Below the pieces are notes generated by a model that was not told the DNA's origin, did no database searches, and was given only the letters and a program-made list of their open reading frames with translations. Made by a program: the position numbers and the translations under genes. Below, one piece after another: positions 25,687-33,867 of a DNA stretch of 64,000 nt (within the stretch, counting starts at the first letter, position 1; each line of letters starts with the position of its first letter). This DNA is from Caballeronia udeis (lineage in GTDB: Bacteria > Pseudomonadota > Gammaproteobacteria > Burkholderiales > Burkholderiaceae), in NCBI RefSeq assembly GCF_001544555.2, contig NZ_FCOK02000039.1, positions 19,389 through 83,388 of the forward strand. The letters are read 5' to 3'.

Positions 25687-26067
25687 TCAATGCGCGTCGC
25701 GCGGGTAGGCAACGCCGAGTTGGCGCGCGAGCGTGGCGAGCCGGTTGTCCAGCGTCCAGATCTGGGCACCGGGGGTCATCAAGGTCGAGGCCAGCAGCGT
25801 CAGGTCGACGCCGCCGCATCCTTGGCCATACGGCCGCTCGGTTTCGATGAACCGCATGACCTCGTTCCATGTCGCTTGCTGTACGTGCCGCAGCAGCCCG
25901 ATGTCGTGGAGGGACCGTGCCCGTGGTGCGGGTGGGGTTCCGCAGGCGAGTTCAAGGAGCACGAGCGGATGGGTAAGCGCCTGATCGGTGCTGATCAGAT
26001 GAGCGAGCGTTTCGTTGCCTCGGCGGAAATGATCAACCCACACCGAGGTATCGATTAGGACGTTCAC
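25687..26067 (-). CDS. vapC: VapC-family PIN-domain ribonuclease toxin
   Basis: A 126-residue PIN-domain protein with all four acidic residues of the active site: D6 ('LIDTSVW'), E39 ('LLELACG'), D88 ('GVDLTLL') and D106 ('WTLDNRL'). VapC toxins cut tRNA or rRNA and are held inactive by VapB. The start is a GTG at 26067, which shares one base with the vapB stop (TAGTG). It looks intact although it sits among broken genes. Confidence 0.9.
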   Translation of the reverse strand: MNVLIDTSVWVDHFRRGNETLAHLISTDQALTHPLVLLELACGTPPAPRARSLHDIGLLRHVQQATWNEVMRFIETERPYGQGCGGVDLTLLASTLMTPGAQIWTLDNRLATLARQLGVAYPRDAH

Positions 26068-26270
26068 TATGCGTCGGTCTCCGGGCGACGTCGTGGAATT
26101 TCGCGCATTTCGGGGATGGTACCGCCAAGCATGGCGAGGCGCTTGGCTGCCTGGATGCGGACGAAGGTCTGCATCGCGAGCCGGAAAAGGTCGGCCTTAT
26201 CCGTCCCGGGATCGGCGAGTTCCAGTGCCTCTTGATAGAGCGTGTCATCGATCGTAACGGTGGTTCTCAT
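26067..26270 (-). CDS. vapB: VapB-family antitoxin
   Basis: A 67-residue antitoxin. The N-terminal 'MRTTVTIDDTLYQEALELAD' is a ribbon-helix-helix DNA-binding motif of the VapB/DUF2191 type; the C-terminal 'MLGGTIPEMREIPRRR' is the usual toxin-binding tail. It would bind VapC and repress its own promoter. I chose the ATG at 26270, with GAGGAG upstream, over an in-frame start at 26300. Coupled to vapC by a one-base overlap. Confidence 0.9.
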   Translation of the reverse strand: MRTTVTIDDTLYQEALELADPGTDKADLFRLAMQTFVRIQAAKRLAMLGGTIPEMREIPRRRPETDA

Positions 26271-26395
26271 GGCGGACGGCTCCTCGTTTGATGCATTCAA
26301 GCATCAATTTTAGCATCAAACCAGACAGCTAATTGCCCAGTCCGGCGGTTTGGTTATGGGGGCGGCCGGGCGGCGCCAAGATTTTAAGCCGTAGT

Positions 26396-26950
26396 GGCGA
26401 CGGCTACAGACGCTGGCTCGCTGAACTTAAACAGAGGGTCGAGCGAACCCGACTTCGCGCAGTCACCAGCGCGAACCGCGAACTCATGGCGCTGTACTGG
26501 CAGATTGGCCGGGAAATCTTGGATCGTCCGCAGCGACAGGGGTGGGGCGCCGGAGTAGTTGACCGGCTTGCCCGGGACCAGAAAGCAGCGTTTCCCGACA
26601 TGCGCGGTTTTTCCCTGCGGGACCTGAAATATATGCGCTCGCTGGCGCAGGTCTGGCCAGACGCGGAATTTGTGCAGCAGCCTGCTGCACAATTGCCCTG
26701 GTTCCATCTCTGTATCTTGCTGATCGAGACAGCGGCCTATGCGAGCCGGCAGCGCCGTGGCGAATTTCAGGGAAACTTTACCCCCGCAGCAGTCCGATCT
26801 CGCTCGGGATGCGCTGAAGGACCCGTACATTTTCGACTTTCTCGGCCTACTGAAGGTGCACAGGAGCGTGATATCGAGCGGGCGCTCACCCGTCATATCA
26901 CCCGGTTCCTTCTTGAGTTGGGAGCGGGATTCGCGTTTGTCGCCCGGCCG
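26396..26950 (+). pseudogene. YhcG/DUF1016-family nuclease gene, broken
   Basis: The 5' part reads 'YRRWLAELKQRVERTRLRAV' and 'WGAGVVDRLARDQKAAFPDM', then 'RGFSLRDLKYMRSLAQVWPD' and 'AQLPWFH', the N-terminal domain of YhcG-type proteins. About 35 residues expected after 'AQLPW.H' are deleted (near 26722). The match then moves to another frame ('GSAVANFRETLPPQQSDLAR' and 'DPYIFDFLGL') and returns to the first frame ('EGAQERDIERALTRHITRFL' and 'ELGAGFAFVARP'). The C-terminal PDDEXK nuclease domain is missing. It has at least three lesions and is dead. Intact relatives are often found with restriction or toxin loci. Confidence 0.85.
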
Positions 26951-27080
26951 CGCCGCGGCGGCCGGGTCGCATACGACGCGACGTCAAACCGCGTCCATCG
27001 AAAAGGGGCCGTCTCAGAATCCGCAAATTCGTACGCTTAGCGTCCGGTTAGATCCGTGTATCGCCAAGGGAATAAGAAAA

Positions 27081-27242
27081 ATGGCTAGATTCGACGTACC
27101 AGCCGCCGAAGCGAAGATCGCGGAGGGGCTGAAGACGGTGCACGAGCAAAGGGAGGTGGTCGTCGATGCATGCATGCGCGCGGAACAGATGATTGCCGAT
27201 GGCAACCTAGCCGAAGGTGGTGGCCGTGCCGTCACGGTCTAG
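27081..27242 (+). CDS. Small hypothetical protein, 53 residues
   Basis: An ATG at 27081 follows AAGGGA at about 27066-27071 and opens a 53-codon frame, 'MARFDVPAAEAKIAEGLKTV' and onward, predicted to be mostly helical and charged. I do not recognise a family. It overlaps the convergent small membrane-protein gene by 11 bases. It could be a real short gene or chance. Confidence 0.4.
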   Translation: MARFDVPAAEAKIAEGLKTVHEQREVVVDACMRAEQMIADGNLAEGGGRAVTV

Positions 27243-27435
27243 GGGTCTTGTCGCCAAGCTCAAGGGACTCGTGACGCAGCGTGTCTTGCGACCGGCTGAT
27301 GTCGTTTCGTTTCATAAACAAGTCAAAACGCTCTTCCTTTCCCGGAAGCGGTGAGGTGAATGCTCTGAAAACAACGAAGCCGACGAACAACAGAATACAA
27401 ATAGCCGATGAAATCTCGAAAAGTGCGTGACTCAT
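27232..27435 (-). CDS. Small single-pass membrane protein
   Basis: A 67-residue protein with one membrane segment (about residues 4-26, 'ALFEISSAICILLFVGFVVF') and a charged cytoplasmic tail. The ATG at 27435 follows GGGAGG by 5 bases, a good ribosome-binding site. No family was recognised. Confidence 0.5.
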   Translation of the reverse strand: MSHALFEISSAICILLFVGFVVFRAFTSPLPGKEERFDLFMKRNDISRSQDTLRHESLELGDKTPRP

Positions 27436-27802
27436 GGAACCTCCCAACGCTAGCTTATTCGGCAATTCGGACTTGCCGTTCTAATAAGGATAACTACTTT
27501 GTGCTCCGAAGTTTGGTTACAACCTCAAACTTGACAATGCCATTTTCCCTCTCATGTGTTCATGTGCGTCGATGAAACGATGAAGCGGATAGTAGTGCCG
27601 AAATCTTAGACGGGAATTAGCGGCTCCGGATATCGGGATCTCACGACCGCACTGGTCAGCTAGTCTTTTGCTCATTCTGCGCTCATTTTTCGCGCTCATC
27701 ATGCGTGGAAAGCAAGGGTGGGGTGGGGTCGCGAGAACGCGCAGGCTCACGGCCGACATGCGCAGCGACGGCCGCCACATGACTCACGAAAGAGGATCGA
27801 TC
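27436..27802. other. Gene-free stretch before AMP-ligase gene
   Basis: About 365 bases with no recognisable coding region; it presumably contains the promoter of the ligase gene, but I cannot place it. Confidence 0.5.
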
Positions 27803-29392
27803 ATGACAAGTTACAGCGAAACAACAGAGCCGCTCTATATCGATGCATTACTCGACCAGCTGGGCATACGGTCTGATAGACCTGTACTGCGCTATCTTCG
27901 TACCGACGTTACCGGCGGCGCGCTGCGTCGCTCGATCTTTCGTTACGCACGTGCGCTTGAGGCACTCGGTATTGGCCGGGGTTCTCTCGTCGCATTGCTC
28001 GCACTCAATTGTCCCGATGCGCTCGCTATCCGTTACTCGGCGAATCTTCTCGGTGCCGCGACGCTGTTCATGCCTGCGCTCGCGAAGCGCGATCAACACA
28101 GGACGCTGCTTGCCAGAATCCAGCCCACGCTCCTGATCGTGTTCGGAGAAACCGTGCACCTCGTCCCGGAAAGCGTGACCGCGCGCGTCGTGCCAGTGGG
28201 TTTCGGCGCTGATACTTTACGGCTAGATCGGCTTGCTGCGGAGCGTTCGGATCGGCCCTTGCGCAGCCGTGCCATGCCCGATGACCTCGCCGTGATCGTA
28301 TCGTCCGGTGGCACGACGGGCGTGCCGAAATGCAGCCGGAGATCGTTCGCGGCGTATTCGGCGATGGTCAGAGCAGAGAAGGCAGAAGATAAGCGGCAGC
28401 TCGTCAATGGCGCGCTCGCCTACATTTCACAAGTACTTGTGGACTCGACCTTGATCGGTGGAGGCACGGTCGTGCTCGACCGCCAATACGACCCTGCCGC
28501 GACGCTCTCGGTGATCGAGTCGGAACGCATCACCGACCTGCTGCTCGTCGAGCCACAACTTTTCGAAACGATGGACCATCCGGACGCACGCTGGCGCAAT
28601 CTGTCGTCGTTGCGTTCGATTGCGCACATTGGCGGCTCGACGCCCGCGGTTCTGCGACAACGCGCAATCAGGCGTTTCGGTCCGGTGCTCAAGCATATGT
28701 ACGGCGCGAGCGAGGCGGGTCTGGTGAGCGTGCTTGCTCCGCCGAGGTACGAGGCAACCGTCAACATGGCATTCAGCGCAGGGCGGATTGTGGATGGCGT
28801 CGAGGTACGCATTCGACGCTTAGACGAACGGTTCGCGGCCGTAGGGGAGATCGGCAACATCGAGGTGAGGTCGTGTTGTGTGGCGCAGGGCTACTACAGG
28901 CAGCCGGAAGCGGAGTCACGCAAGTTTCGCAACGGCTGGTGCTGCATGGGCGACACCGGTTTCATCGACGAGGACGGCCACCTGCATGTGCTTGGGCGTG
29001 CGTCCGATGTGGCTGTGATCGATGGTGTTTATATCAGCCCGACCAGGATTGAGGAGATCCTCTGCTGGCTGCCTGACGTGCGGTATGCCGCGGCGTATGC
29101 ACCCGGAAACGGTTCAGCGGGATATACATGGAACGCGTTGGTTGAGCCATGGCCGGGAAGACACGTACAGGTTGCGCGGTGCGCAAGCATTCTCGAAGCT
29201 GTGTTCGGCATTTCCATTTCGAACCGGGTACGCATTCTCGCGGTAGATCGCGTGCCACATACCGAACAGGGCAAAGTGGACCGTATGGCGATCGAAGCCC
29301 TTCTTCAGGATGAGCCGCGCAATAGAACGAGCCGTATCGAATTCGATACGCAATCGCGTCGACAGAGAAGCGTGGTCGGCGCTTCTCTGTGA
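27803..29392 (+). CDS. AMP-binding acyl-CoA synthetase/ligase-family enzyme
   Basis: A 529-residue member of the ANL adenylating superfamily. The phosphate loop is 'VSSGGTTGVPKCSRRS' (core A3), 'YGASEAG' is A5, 'GDTGFIDEDGHLHVLGR' covers A7-A8, and 'EQGKVDR' supplies the A10 Lys. These enzymes activate a carboxylic acid as an acyl-AMP and pass it to CoA or a carrier protein. No carrier, thioesterase or other biosynthetic gene is adjacent, so the acid and acceptor are unknown. The ATG at 27803 has AGAGGA 6 bases upstream and starts the family-like region; longer reading upstream is low-complexity. It stands alone as a transcription unit and ends in a hairpin. Confidence 0.85.
   Translation: MTSYSETTEPLYIDALLDQLGIRSDRPVLRYLRTDVTGGALRRSIFRYARALEALGIGRGSLVALLALNCPDALAIRYSANLLGAATLFMPALAKRDQHRTLLARIQPTLLIVFGETVHLVPESVTARVVPVGFGADTLRLDRLAAERSDRPLRSRAMPDDLAVIVSSGGTTGVPKCSRRSFAAYSAMVRAEKAEDKRQLVNGALAYISQVLVDSTLIGGGTVVLDRQYDPAATLSVIESERITDLLLVEPQLFETMDHPDARWRNLSSLRSIAHIGGSTPAVLRQRAIRRFGPVLKHMYGASEAGLVSVLAPPRYEATVNMAFSAGRIVDGVEVRIRRLDERFAAVGEIGNIEVRSCCVAQGYYRQPEAESRKFRNGWCCMGDTGFIDEDGHLHVLGRASDVAVIDGVYISPTRIEEILCWLPDVRYAAAYAPGNGSAGYTWNALVEPWPGRHVQVARCASILEAVFGISISNRVRILAVDRVPHTEQGKVDRMAIEALLQDEPRNRTSRIEFDTQSRRQRSVVGASL
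29362..29390 (+). terminator. Perfect 11-bp hairpin overlapping the ligase stop codon
   Basis: ACAGAGAAGCG at 29362-29372 and its complement at 29380-29390 form an 11-bp stem with a 7-base loop. The stop codon is at 29390-29392. GATTTG follows, so the T tract is weak. It is a probable transcription end or 3' stabiliser. Confidence 0.5.
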
Positions 29393-29631
29393 TTTGCGTC
29401 GTAGTGCGCGACGAGCGATAGCCCCGATGGGCTTGCTGGGTGTCGCGGTAAGGAATCAGGAGCGACGAGATCAATATGCCTAGTATTCCTTATTTTTATC
29501 ATGAAAAGAATCGACCAGCGATTGACTCGGTGTGTTCCGGCAGCACAGGTTCCTCACTCACCGCGAAGTAATTCAGCGCTAATTCTGCGACGTCACTATG
29601 ACATCTGTGTACTCACTGGATATCTAACATC

Positions 29632-30183
29632 ATGAAACGTTTACAACTCGTGTGCGTGGCAACACCTTTATGCTTGATCGCCCTCTCCCTGACCGGGTGC
29701 GCCGTCATTCCTCCCACCGGCCCGACCGTGGTCGCGTTGCCGCCCGGAGGAGAGCCGCTGAGCAAATTCCAGCAGGAAGATTACGCGTGCAGGGATTATG
29801 CGTTCCGCTCTGACAATGCCTCGCAACCATCGGCGGCGGCGGCCAACGACGGTCTACGCACCGGGGCGATCGGCACCGTAGGCGGTGCGGCAGCAGGCGC
29901 GCTTTTTGGCGCGGCAGCAGGCGATGCCGGTATCGGCGCGGCGATCGGCGCCGGCGCTGGTTTGCTGCTTGGCAGCGCCGTGGGCGCCAACGGCGCTCAG
30001 GCCACTTCGGCCAGTCTGCAAGCCCGCTACGACGCCGCTTATTCGCAATGCATGGCGTCAAAGGGAAATCAAATCACACACCCGGCCGTCTATTCGACCG
30101 CGCCAATGTACGCGCCGCAGCCTGTCTTGGCGCCTGCGCCGGCGGTCGTCTATGGCTATCCGCAAACTTTCGGCTATTGGTAA
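29632..30183 (+). CDS. Glycine-zipper lipoprotein
   Basis: A 183-residue lipoprotein. The lipobox 'LTGC' (residue 23 Cys) follows a signal peptide. After a linker with 'EDYACRDYAF' there is a glycine zipper (about 78-122, 'GAIGTVGGAAAGALFGAAAG'), then 'QARYDAAYSQCMASKGNQI' and a Pro/Tyr-rich tail. Glycine-zipper lipoproteins associate with the outer membrane and are often stress related; the exact role is unknown. It is followed by another small exported protein. Confidence 0.87.
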   Translation: MKRLQLVCVATPLCLIALSLTGCAVIPPTGPTVVALPPGGEPLSKFQQEDYACRDYAFRSDNASQPSAAAANDGLRTGAIGTVGGAAAGALFGAAAGDAGIGAAIGAGAGLLLGSAVGANGAQATSASLQARYDAAYSQCMASKGNQITHPAVYSTAPMYAPQPVLAPAPAVVYGYPQTFGYW

Positions 30184-30521
30184 TACTGACGATCCACGCG
30201 GTCCGATCGTCTCGTATCGCTGTGCGTCGGTGAGCCGGCAGTCGAAATACAGGTGTGAAGTCTGCCTTACGCGGTCGATGGCGGCGGGGTAATTTTCCCC
30301 TAACTCACTGCCTATACGATGTATCCAGTCAACGCGCACCGGCACCTTGCGGTGAACAACACCTGGCAAGTTCCATTGCGTAGTACGCGTGCCCGATTCG
30401 AGAGGGTGCGCACCATCAGCCCCGAGCATTCATCCTCGAAGCCGGGGGTATTGATTTATCAACAAGCGGGGCTCTACCGCCGCGAAGGTGGAAAGATCCG
30501 CAACACCATCTGGAGAATGTT
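30184..30521. other. Gene-free stretch before HdeA-like gene
   Basis: About 340 bases with no recognisable gene or clear signal beyond the GGAG ribosome-binding site at its end. Confidence 0.5.
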
Positions 30522-30851
30522 ATGAAACACCTTGCAATTGCGACCGCCGTGTTGGCCGGTCTATGTGTATCCCCCCTCGCTCTCGCGCAGGCCGCAAAGC
30601 CAGTTACGCCCGCAAAGATGAGCTGCTCAGATTTCCTCGCCGTGGACGACGCTTACAAGCCGGCGCTCGTCTATTGGGTCTCAGGTGTCGACAAGCTGGG
30701 CGTAACCGAGACCGTGACGACGGTCGTCGATGTCGCAACTCCGGTAGCCATGATAGTTGGCGAGTGCAAGCAGGCGCCGCAGGCACCGTTCGCGAGTAAA
30801 GTCCGCGACCTGTACAAGAGCGGTCGAATCGCGCTGTTCAGCCACAGCTGA
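30522..30851 (+). CDS. HdeA/HdeB-family periplasmic acid-stress chaperone
   Basis: A 109-residue exported protein. Residues 1-22 form a signal peptide ending 'ALA'. The mature part has 'MSCSDFLAVDDAYKPALVYW' and a second Cys in 'GECKQAP', which give the single disulphide and the 'C.dFl.ld...kP.vvyW' signature of HdeA-type proteins. These chaperones unfold at low pH and protect periplasmic proteins. The ATG is preceded by GGAG. It fits with the surrounding stress-type genes. Confidence 0.85.
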   Translation: MKHLAIATAVLAGLCVSPLALAQAAKPVTPAKMSCSDFLAVDDAYKPALVYWVSGVDKLGVTETVTTVVDVATPVAMIVGECKQAPQAPFASKVRDLYKSGRIALFSHS

Positions 30852-30914
30852 GCGTCCCCGCGCTAATTTTTCCGCTTATATTTTATTGATCCATTTCCGT
30901 TAGGATGTTAGACC

Positions 30915-31118
30915 ATGAAGATCAGCTATCCTCATCAAGTAGAATTAATTAATGCATCAAAGTTCGGCATCGAGCATGTTGAAATGACGATCGAAAAATT
31001 GAAGGCGGAATGTCCCGATGCGTTCCATACGGACAGCACGCTGGTAAAGCGTAGATTCCATCACAGGCCGGCATCAGACACGCCTTGTCGCGGCTTCGTC
31101 GCCGATCGGGATTCGTAA
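30915..31118 (+). CDS. Small hypothetical protein, 67 residues
   Basis: Begins 'MKISYPHQVELINASKFGIE' at an ATG 63 bases after the HdeA-like stop. The first 45 residues look like a compact soluble protein with a helix 'VEMTIEKLKAECPDAF'; the rest is basic. No domain was recognised. The ribosome-binding site is weak, so the start is uncertain. Confidence 0.5.
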   Translation: MKISYPHQVELINASKFGIEHVEMTIEKLKAECPDAFHTDSTLVKRRFHHRPASDTPCRGFVADRDS

Positions 31119-31483
31119 GTGTGTCGGGATAGCTAGTTGCCCGCAGCTAGCTATCCGACCGCATGGGAGCTTACTATCCCGGCGTTCGAACGTCGTATTT
31201 CTGGAATGCGGTGGTTTATCTCGGCCAGCGAGGTAACGTGCTTACGAACAAGCACCGTACTTACGGTTTGCGCTGCGTGCATGCGGCTTGACCTTGACAT
31301 TCCCATCAGCGCGCCTGATACGGTCGCCTGGAATACCGGATTAGCTGCCCATCAGGACCCGCCAGGTCGGAAGCCCGATAAACGCTAGCCTCCTGCGCAG
31401 CCAGTCTTACATCCGCAGCATGACTGCCACGGCAGCTCGACCTCAATCACCTGGCCCGCCCGATCGAAGGAAACCGTTTCCAC
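31119..31483. other. Gene-free stretch before DUF4239 gene
   Basis: About 365 bases. Short frames occur on both strands but none resembles a known protein or has a clear ribosome-binding site. Confidence 0.45.
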
Positions 31484-32245
31484 ATGGATCACTATGTCTT
31501 TTCTGCCATTGTGCTTGCGCTCATTCTTTTGAGTGCAGCGCTTGGGTCGCATGTGCGCGCAAGCCTGGCAGATCACCATTTCTCTGAAGACTCACTTGCC
31601 GCGATGCGTATTGCCGTTGGTCTGGTGGCGACGCTGTCGGCGTTGGTGCTTAGCCTGCTGATTTCGGCCGGAAATTCATCGCTCGACCTGGTCAACACCG
31701 CGCTCCAGCATAATAGTGTCGCAATGATCCAGCTGGATCGAAATTTGTCCCAGCTTGGCCCATCGGCCGAAGGTCTGCGAGTCGACATCAAGAACGAGTA
31801 TGCCAGATGGATCTCCTTCCTGTTTTCCAACGAAAGGGGAATGACCGCAGAGGCAGAATCGCGAGAAATCCTCGCGAGTACCTATGACATCCAGGGACGC
31901 ATTTTCGCTCTGCAGACCCTCGGCCCTTCGCAGGAAAAACTCCGTGACCATGCGATGGAACTTTGGAACAACATATTTGCAGGTCGATGGCTTGCACTCG
32001 AACACAGGAGGGGCTCGATTCCAACCCCTCTCATTGCGATCCTGGTTGGATGGCTGGTTGTCATATTCGGAATATTCGGCTTCAGTGCACCCAGAAACTG
32101 GAGCATGTGCGTTGTATTTCTTCTTTGCGCCTTATCGGCCACGACTGCCGTGTTTGTTGTCCTTGATCTCGACACGCCATTTCAGGGAATGGTCAATGTG
32201 TCGAAGACGCCGATGATGGACGCACTCAAGTTCATCGGACGATAA
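31484..32245 (+). CDS. DUF4239 (bestrophin-like) membrane protein
   Basis: A 253-residue membrane protein with two N-terminal segments (about 5-25 and 40-62) and two C-terminal segments (about 183-203 and 208-228) around a central soluble helix bundle. The end 'VVLDLDTPFQGMVNVSKTPM' is the signature of DUF4239 proteins. These are related to bestrophin-type channels in fold prediction, but no activity is established. It is probably monocistronic; the ATG at 31484 is supported by family length. Confidence 0.8.
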   Translation: MDHYVFSAIVLALILLSAALGSHVRASLADHHFSEDSLAAMRIAVGLVATLSALVLSLLISAGNSSLDLVNTALQHNSVAMIQLDRNLSQLGPSAEGLRVDIKNEYARWISFLFSNERGMTAEAESREILASTYDIQGRIFALQTLGPSQEKLRDHAMELWNNIFAGRWLALEHRRGSIPTPLIAILVGWLVVIFGIFGFSAPRNWSMCVVFLLCALSATTAVFVVLDLDTPFQGMVNVSKTPMMDALKFIGR

Positions 32246-32508
32246 CTTGAACTTAAAACACGTCACCGACCGACAGCCGAGTTGCTGAAGCGGGCGGTGA
32301 TCGCTCAGGCTAGCGAGCGGTTGCGACTCAGCGCCCGCAACCCGATTGTCTTGAACTTCCCCGGCAGGCGCCCCTTCGATCACTGCATACGGCGCATGGC
32401 CTGCATTGCAATTTCAAATGACATCTTTCCGCTTACAAAGAGACCTGCCCGCCGCATGTGGCCGCGTAGGGGGCCAACAGCTGTCGGGCGAGCAGGATGC
32501 ATCTGAAG

Positions 32509-32901
32509 TCATTGCGCCGGAAGTTGCCACGCGTCGCGCAGCAGTCTCAGGAAGTCAGCTTCCCGATCGCAGTAGCTATGGTCCGCCATGACGGCTTCGT
32601 TGCATAGATCAATGATGTCGCGACGGAGTTGCCGGTCGTGCACATCAGCCGCCAGGCAAGCAAGTGTCGCGGGATCAACCTGACACACGTCGCTCCAGCT
32701 CAGGTACCCGCAGCGCGTCAGGTCTTCATACAGCGTTTGCACGATGGAGAGCAAACGGCTTCGATTTAACGACAGCCGCCTTTCCATACCGCAACGATCG
32801 AGTGCTTCAAGTTCCGTAAGGCCAAGATGTCCGTCGGAAAGCAGACAGGCCGCCAGGATGCGGCCCGCTGCCTCGGGACTGTTGCAATGATAGTGACGCA
32901 T
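32509..32901 (-). CDS. TerB-like helical protein
   Basis: A 130-residue all-helical protein. The pattern 'RILAACLLSDGHLGLTELEA' near the N-terminus and 'MADHSYCDREADFLRLLRDA' near the C-terminus recalls the duplicated acidic loops of TerB-type (tellurite resistance) domains, which bind metal. The match is by pattern only. AAGGAG lies 7 bases before the ATG at 32901. It stands alone between a DUF4239 gene and a UspA gene. Confidence 0.6.
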   Translation of the reverse strand: MRHYHCNSPEAAGRILAACLLSDGHLGLTELEALDRCGMERRLSLNRSRLLSIVQTLYEDLTRCGYLSWSDVCQVDPATLACLAADVHDRQLRRDIIDLCNEAVMADHSYCDREADFLRLLRDAWQLPAQ

Positions 32902-33125
32902 TCTCTACTCCTTGTTGTCTCGGCAAGAATGGCCCAGTGAAACGGACTCTAAAATGATTCCGGTGAGTCACCGTGGTCGTTCAATTAATCACATTCATCT
33001 GTTAACCGAGGATAACTAATCTATAGGTGTGTCCTGCCGAGGATTGGGATCATCATTAAATAAATCCTGGTGACCGCCGTGTCGCCAGTCAGCGGCGAAT
33101 GTCGCGATCGATACCGGCACCCGGA

Positions 33126-33632
33126 TTATTGGGCATCAGCGGCCGGCGCTCCGGTCCAGCGTGTAGCGCCGCGACGCGTCGAGCCGCCGATGACTTTGCC
33201 GGAGACGGTCTGAGTCGGCGTGTTCGTATGGCGCCGTACCTCCGAGGCAACATCTTCGCTCATCCAGCGCCACCAACCCGATTTCCGCTCGCCGAGAAGA
33301 ATCAGATCGGCACCCGACGAGTCGGCGGCAGAGGCGATCGCCTGGCCCACCGATTGACCCGATATCGGCAGCGTGACCATGCGGGTTTCGTTGAGACCTG
33401 AATGACCGTCGAGCACATCAGCCATTCGCGTAACGATTTCGCGTCCATGTGCTTCCAGCGCCTGGACGATGAGTCCGAAGTCGTAGTCGAGTGGCCCCAT
33501 CCAGCAGGGCATGGGGTCGACCACGTGCAGCGCAAAAATGCGCGCATCGTACTTTTTGGAAATTTCGATGGCCGATTCCAATACCGTATCGACCGAGCTT
33601 GCACTAACCGCAACTAGAATCCTTGTGAACAT
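33126..33632 (-). CDS. UspA-family universal stress protein
   Basis: A 168-residue protein with the UspA fold: 'MFTRILVAVSASSVDTVLES' at the N-terminus, 'RIFALHVVDP', and the nucleotide-binding 'ADLILLGERKSGWWRWMSED' near residues 118-137, close to the 'G..G......GSv' loop of ATP-binding Usp proteins though altered. It is followed by a basic C-terminal tail. I chose the ATG at 33632, with AGAGG upstream, over a longer frame that starts at 33812 and lacks family similarity. Confidence 0.85.
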   Translation of the reverse strand: MFTRILVAVSASSVDTVLESAIEISKKYDARIFALHVVDPMPCWMGPLDYDFGLIVQALEAHGREIVTRMADVLDGHSGLNETRMVTLPISGQSVGQAIASAADSSGADLILLGERKSGWWRWMSEDVASEVRRHTNTPTQTVSGKVIGGSTRRGATRWTGAPAADAQ

Positions 33633-33867
33633 TCTGGGTGCCTCTTTGTAGTGGGACAGTGGAACGCAGCGGCCTGTGCCGTTCGTGATCCATAGCCTTA
33701 TCATCACGCTGCAGAATGAGAGAAAAATTAGCGCGTCATATCTTGCAAACAGGGGGCGTTGACAGCTTTTTGCGAACGATGTCTCGGAAACGTCGGATCG
33801 ACGTGTGCTCACTTTGCGCTAACAAACGATTGTTACGCTGACGTGCATCGAGTCAAGAGGAGTCGGC

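Noticed and set aside
24476..26950. Prophage or active genomic island
   Set aside because: The integrase lacks its core, the transposase is a scrap, and no phage structural or replication genes or flanking tRNA were seen.
29565..29585. AATTCAGCGCTAATT near 29572 as a further LacI operator
   Set aside because: It has the AGCGCT core but lacks the TGTTAGCGCTA flank shared by the other three and is not near sugar genes.
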